From the NCBI GenBank assembly GCA_051653625.1, contig JBOFWM010000101.1, positions 1 through 9,131 of the forward strand: a stretch of 9,131 nt of DNA, in the 5' to 3' direction. The notes under the pieces are model-generated. The model was not told the DNA's origin. It saw only the letters and a program-made list of their open reading frames with translations, and ran no database searches. Below are positions 7,017 to 9,131 of this stretch, one piece after another; positions within the stretch are counted from its first letter, which is position 1, and each line of letters begins with the position of its first letter. The stretch comes from SFDP01 sp051653625 (GTDB lineage: Bacteria; Bacillota; Clostridia; Lachnospirales; Lachnospiraceae). Made by a program: the position numbers and the translations under genes.

Positions 7017-7033
7017 TATATTGTTACAATATA
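7017..7033. promoter_or_regulatory. Perfect 17-bp palindrome, candidate operator beside the ychF promoter
   Basis: TATATTGT-T-ACAATATA is a perfect 8-bp inverted repeat around one central base. It ends 4 bases before the -35 box of the ychF promoter and about 50 bases from the -35 box of the divergent ECF promoter. Placement and symmetry suit a dimeric transcription factor site. A 1-base loop rules out an RNA hairpin with both arms fully paired. I do not recognise the consensus. Confidence 0.45.
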
Positions 7034-7037
7034 AGAA

Positions 7038-7066
7038 TTTACTTTTTTGGCTCTTTATGGTATATT
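7038..7066 (+). promoter_or_regulatory. Likely sigma-A promoter of ychF with extended -10
   Basis: The -35 box TTTACT (7038-7043) is followed after 17 bases by the -10 box TATATT (7061-7066). TGG directly before it (7058-7060) gives an extended -10 element. Transcription would start near 7073, giving a leader of about 60 bases. Confidence 0.65.
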
Positions 7067-7091
7067 GGATACTGAATTATTAAGAAAAGGT

Positions 7092-7115
7092 AAAGACCTT
7101 AGAAGAAAGGTTTTT
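7092..7115 (+). other. Leader hairpin just upstream of the ychF ribosome binding site
   Basis: AAAGACCTT (7092-7100) can pair with AAGGTTTTT (7107-7115), giving nine pairs including one G-U, with the loop AGAAGA. The very strong ribosome binding site AAGGAGGAG (7116-7124) follows directly, 8 bases before the ATG at 7133. The hairpin is weak (AT-rich) and may only shield the 5' side of the initiation region. Confidence 0.4.
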
Positions 7116-7132
7116 AAGGAGGAGTATCATAA

Positions 7133-8233
7133 ATGAAATTAGGAATTGTTGGATTGCCAAATGTAGGAAAGAGTACATTATTTAATTCATTAACAAAAGC
7201 TGGGGCGGAAAGTGCAAATTATCCATTTTGTACAATTGATCCAAATGTTGGAATTGTAGCGGTACCAGATAAGCGCCTTAAGCTTTTGGGAGATTTATAT
7301 AAATCAAAAAAAGTAACACCAGCTGCTATTGAATTTGTAGATATCGCAGGACTTGTAAAAGGAGCTTCAAAAGGAGAAGGACTTGGAAATCAATTTCTAA
7401 GTAATATTCGTGAAGTAGATGCAATTGTTCATGTTGTTCGATGTTTTGAAGATGAAAATATAGTTCATGTAGATGGAAATATTAATCCGATTCGAGATAT
7501 TGAAACAATAAATTTTGAACTTATTTTTTCGGATTTAGATATTTTAGAAAGAAGATTGACAAAAGTAGAAAAAGCTTCAAGAATGGATAAAACTTTAGTA
7601 AAAGAAGTTGAATTATTAAAGAAAATAAAAGTGATTTTAGAAGATGGAAAATTAGCAAAATCGTATGAATCAGAAGATGAAGAAGAGGAAGTACTTCTTC
7701 ACTCCTTCCAATTATTAACACAAAAACCAGTTATTTATGCTACAAATGTTGCAGAAGAAGAATTGGCTGAGGATGGAATCAATAATGAAGGTGTAAAAAG
7801 TGTTCGTGAGTATGCAAAAGAAAATAATAGTGAAGTTTTTGTTATTTGTGCAAAAATAGAACAAGAAATATCAGAATTAGATGATGATGAAAAAGCAATG
7901 TTTTTAGAAGATCTAGGGTTGAGTGAATCAGGATTAGAAAAATTAATTAAAGCAAGTTATCATATTCTTGGATTAATTAGTTACTTAACGGCAGGAGAAG
8001 ATGAAACTAGAGCATGGACGATTAAAAATGGGACAAAGGCACCACAAGCAGCTGGGAAAATTCATACAGATTTTGAACGTGGATTTATTAAAGCAGAAGT
8101 GGTACATTATGAACATTTACTTGAACATAATGGCTCGTTAGCACAAGCAAAAGAAAAAGGTCTTGTGGGAATCGAGGGGAAAGAGTATGTTGTAAAAGAT
8201 GGAGATGTTATTTTATTCCGATTTAATGTATAG
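7133..8233 (+). CDS. ychF: Ribosome-associated Obg-family ATPase YchF (OLA1 homologue)
   Basis: YchF is a conserved cytosolic P-loop NTPase that binds ribosomes and, in E. coli, affects the oxidative-stress response and translation from leaderless messages. The 366 residues show G1 GLPNVGKST (7-15) and G3 DIAGL with Asp70, then KGASKGEGLGNQFLSNIREVDAIVHVVRCF. At G4 the family's NxxE (Asn205 to Glu208 in ATNVAEEE) replaces the GTPase NKxD, which is why YchF prefers ATP. A helical coiled-coil insert (about 125-190, ending in an acidic run) precedes G4. The C-terminal TGS domain occupies about 280-365 (TKAPQAAGKIHTDFERGFIKAEV, then VKDGDVILFRFNV). Length and all motifs are normal. It is transcribed from its own promoter and closed by a strong terminator, so it is probably a single-gene unit. 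Confidence 0.97.
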   Translation: MKLGIVGLPNVGKSTLFNSLTKAGAESANYPFCTIDPNVGIVAVPDKRLKLLGDLYKSKKVTPAAIEFVDIAGLVKGASKGEGLGNQFLSNIREVDAIVHVVRCFEDENIVHVDGNINPIRDIETINFELIFSDLDILERRLTKVEKASRMDKTLVKEVELLKKIKVILEDGKLAKSYESEDEEEEVLLHSFQLLTQKPVIYATNVAEEELAEDGINNEGVKSVREYAKENNSEVFVICAKIEQEISELDDDEKAMFLEDLGLSESGLEKLIKASYHILGLISYLTAGEDETRAWTIKNGTKAPQAAGKIHTDFERGFIKAEVVHYEHLLEHNGSLAQAKEKGLVGIEGKEYVVKDGDVILFRFNV

Positions 8234-8273
8234 AAAAATAGTGTGTTTATAAAGAAATAGATAGAACATATAG

Positions 8274-8312
8274 AACCGTATTGAAATTTAAAATTTCAAT
8301 ACGGTTTTTTTT
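8274..8312 (+). terminator. Intrinsic terminator of ychF
   Basis: A 15-bp perfect stem (8274-8288 with 8292-8306; core ACCGTATTGAAATT) closes a 3-base loop. It is followed by an unbroken run of T to 8312. It isolates ychF from the mraZ promoter that follows. Confidence 0.92.
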
Positions 8313-8323
8313 ATGTTTTTTGC

Positions 8324-8352
8324 TTGCATTTCTGTTATATTTAAGCTAAAAT
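8324..8352 (+). promoter_or_regulatory. Candidate mraZ (dcw cluster) promoter
   Basis: TTGCAT (8324-8329) and TAAAAT (8347-8352) are separated by 17 bases. This places the transcription start near 8359, at the edge of the MraZ box array. An overlapping alternative is the extended -10 TGTTATATT at 8333-8341, which lacks a good -35. Both would be covered or blocked by protein bound at 8361-8400. Confidence 0.5.
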
Positions 8353-8360
8353 TGATTTTA

Positions 8361-8400
8361 AAGTGGTGGAAAGTGGTGGCAAGTGGTTAAAAGTGGTAGA
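8361..8400 (+). promoter_or_regulatory. Four tandem MraZ-binding boxes, exact 10-bp period
   Basis: AAGTGGT repeats at 8361, 8371, 8381 and 8391, each followed by three variable bases. With the preceding base, three copies read AAAGTGG and one reads CAAGTGG. These match the AAAGTG[T/G] boxes described for Mollicute MraZ and resemble the TGGG-core repeats at similar spacing in E. coli. The array lies at or just downstream of the predicted start of transcription and upstream of mraZ, fitting autoregulation of the dcw operon by the MraZ ring. Confidence 0.88.
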
Positions 8401-8410
8401 TAATCATTAA

Positions 8411-8439
8411 TTCACCGAAGAAATTTAGGTGAAGGGAGG
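8411..8439 (+). other. mraZ leader: small hairpin and ribosome binding site
   Basis: TTCACC (8411-8416) can pair with GGTGAA (8428-8433) across an 11-base loop. The ribosome binding site GGGAGG (8434-8439) follows immediately, 11 bases before the ATG. The stem is short, so a role in translation is only a possibility. Confidence 0.35.
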
Positions 8440-8450
8440 CGCATTCAATT

Positions 8451-8882
8451 ATGTTTATAGGTGAGTATAATCATACGATTGATACGAAAGGGCGTCTCAT
8501 TATTCCTGCAAAATTTCGCGAAGATTTAGGTGAAGAATTCTTTATCACAAAAGGATTAGATGGTTGTCTTTTTATTTATGATAAAAAAGAATGGAATGCT
8601 TTTGAAGAAAAATTACGAACCCTTCCAATCACAACAAAAGATGCGAGAAAATTTACAAGATTCTTTTTAGCTGGTGCAGGAGAAGTTACTGTAGATAAGC
8701 AAGGTAGAATTTTAGTACCAACTTCTTTACGTGAATTTGCACAATTAACAAAAGAAGTCGTTTTAATTGGTGTTGCAAATAGAGTAGAGGTATGGAGTAA
8801 AGAACTTTGGGAAGAAGCCTCAACATATGACGATATGGACGATATTGCTGAACACATGGCAGAATTAGGATTAAATATCTAA
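8451..8882 (+). CDS. mraZ: Transcriptional regulator MraZ of the dcw cluster
   Basis: MraZ is a ring-forming DNA-binding protein with two SpoVT/AbrB-like domains that controls the division and cell-wall gene cluster; it represses in E. coli and activates in Mycoplasma. The 143 residues contain both copies of the DxxxR signature: Asp11-Arg15 in HTIDTKGRLIIPAKFR, and Asp82-Arg86 in VTVDKQGRILVPTSLRE. Each heads a swapped-hairpin beta fold. The second half also shows the usual VVLIGVANRVEVWSKELWEE. Length and motifs are typical. It follows an array of MraZ boxes that it very likely binds itself. rsmH begins 26 bases later, the standard first pair of the dcw cluster, and division genes such as ftsL and pbp would be expected beyond the window. 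Confidence 0.97.
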   Translation: MFIGEYNHTIDTKGRLIIPAKFREDLGEEFFITKGLDGCLFIYDKKEWNAFEEKLRTLPITTKDARKFTRFFLAGAGEVTVDKQGRILVPTSLREFAQLTKEVVLIGVANRVEVWSKELWEEASTYDDMDDIAEHMAELGLNI

Positions 8883-8892
8883 AGTGTGATTA

Positions 8893-8900
8893 AGAAGGGG
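8893..8900 (+). promoter_or_regulatory. Ribosome binding site choosing a GTG start for rsmH
   Basis: AAGAAGGGG lies 8 bases before the GTG at 8909. An in-frame GTG at 8900 overlaps the GGGG itself, so it cannot be served by this site. The later GTG gives the normal N-terminus MEFKHISVLLDE. Confidence 0.65.
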
Positions 8901-8908
8901 TGAAATTA

Positions 8909-9131
8909 GTGGAATTTAAACATATATCTGTTTTATTAGATGAAACAATAGACGGACTTAATATTAAAAAAGATGGTATTTATGTAGATGGAACACTTGG
9001 TGGTGGAGGACATGCATATCATGTTTGTCAAAGATTAAATGAAAAGGGTCGTTTTATTGGAATAGATCAAGATGAAGACGCTATTAAAGCGGCAAGTGAA
9101 CGATTAAAAGAATTTGGAGATAAAGTTACTT
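8909..9131 (+). CDS. rsmH: 16S rRNA (cytosine1402-N4)-methyltransferase RsmH, 5' part (runs off the window)
   Basis: About 74 codons of the N-terminus are visible, starting at a GTG with a good ribosome binding site. The sequence opens with KHISVLLDETIDGL, the conserved RsmH start. The SAM-binding loop YVDGTLGGGGHA and then GIDQDEDAI follow, where an acidic residue holds the SAM ribose. RsmH (formerly MraW) methylates N4 of C1402 in the 16S rRNA decoding centre. The frame is open to the last base with no interruption, so this is a window edge and not a broken gene. It follows mraZ by 26 bases in the standard dcw order and is presumably controlled by the MraZ boxes upstream. The catalytic C-terminal part is not visible. 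Confidence 0.95.
   Translation, partial: MEFKHISVLLDETIDGLNIKKDGIYVDGTLGGGGHAYHVCQRLNEKGRFIGIDQDEDAIKAASERLKEFGDKVT

Noticed and set aside
7521..7721. Minus-strand leucine-rich frame inside ychF
   Set aside because: It is the complement of the Glu/Lys-rich coiled-coil insert of YchF; hydrophobicity is an artefact of reading the opposite strand.
8361..8400. CRISPR or microsatellite reading of the AAGTGGT repeats
   Set aside because: The period is 10 bp with 3-base spacers, far too short for CRISPR, and the motif matches MraZ boxes at the expected place.
8576..8857. Minus-strand 93-residue frame inside mraZ
   Set aside because: It lies wholly opposite conserved MraZ codons and has no promoter or ribosome site.

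Overview
The window is AT-rich, densely packed housekeeping DNA from a low-GC Gram-positive bacterium (Firmicutes/Clostridia; the protein style and gene order fit a Lachnospiraceae-like anaerobe, which is an inference without a database search). Nearly all of it is coding, with strong GGAGG-type ribosome binding sites, short gaps or overlaps between genes, and intrinsic terminators.

Region 1 (1-6313) is the distal part of a plus-strand operon entering from the left: the end of a YugP-like membrane zinc metallopeptidase gene, then rsmB (16S rRNA m5C methyltransferase), rlmN (radical-SAM 23S rRNA/tRNA methyltransferase), a PP2C phosphatase (stp/prpC), a membrane PASTA Ser/Thr kinase (prkC), and rsgA (30S-assembly GTPase). 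This is the classic clostridial block joining rRNA modification and ribosome assembly to a kinase/phosphatase pair that senses the cell wall. It ends at a strong, apparently bidirectional hairpin. The rpe and thiN genes that often follow rsgA in this block are absent.

Region 2 (6312-6966) is a lone minus-strand gene for an ECF-transporter S component (substrate-binding membrane subunit, ligand unknown). It converges on rsgA and shares the hairpin terminator with it. It has its own promoter and no sign of a riboswitch.

Region 3 (6967-8312) is the divergent intergenic region, which holds a perfect 8-bp inverted repeat next to the ychF promoter, then ychF (ribosome-associated Obg-family ATPase) and its terminator.

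Region 4 (8313-9131) is the start of the dcw (division and cell wall) cluster: a promoter, four tandem 10-bp repeats matching MraZ-binding boxes, mraZ, and the 5' part of rsmH.

I see no phage, insertion sequence, CRISPR array, tRNA or rRNA gene, or novel multigene system. The best leads are regulatory (the MraZ operator array, the palindrome, the nested terminator), plus an unassigned extracellular C-terminal domain on the kinase and an orphan transporter subunit of unknown substrate.
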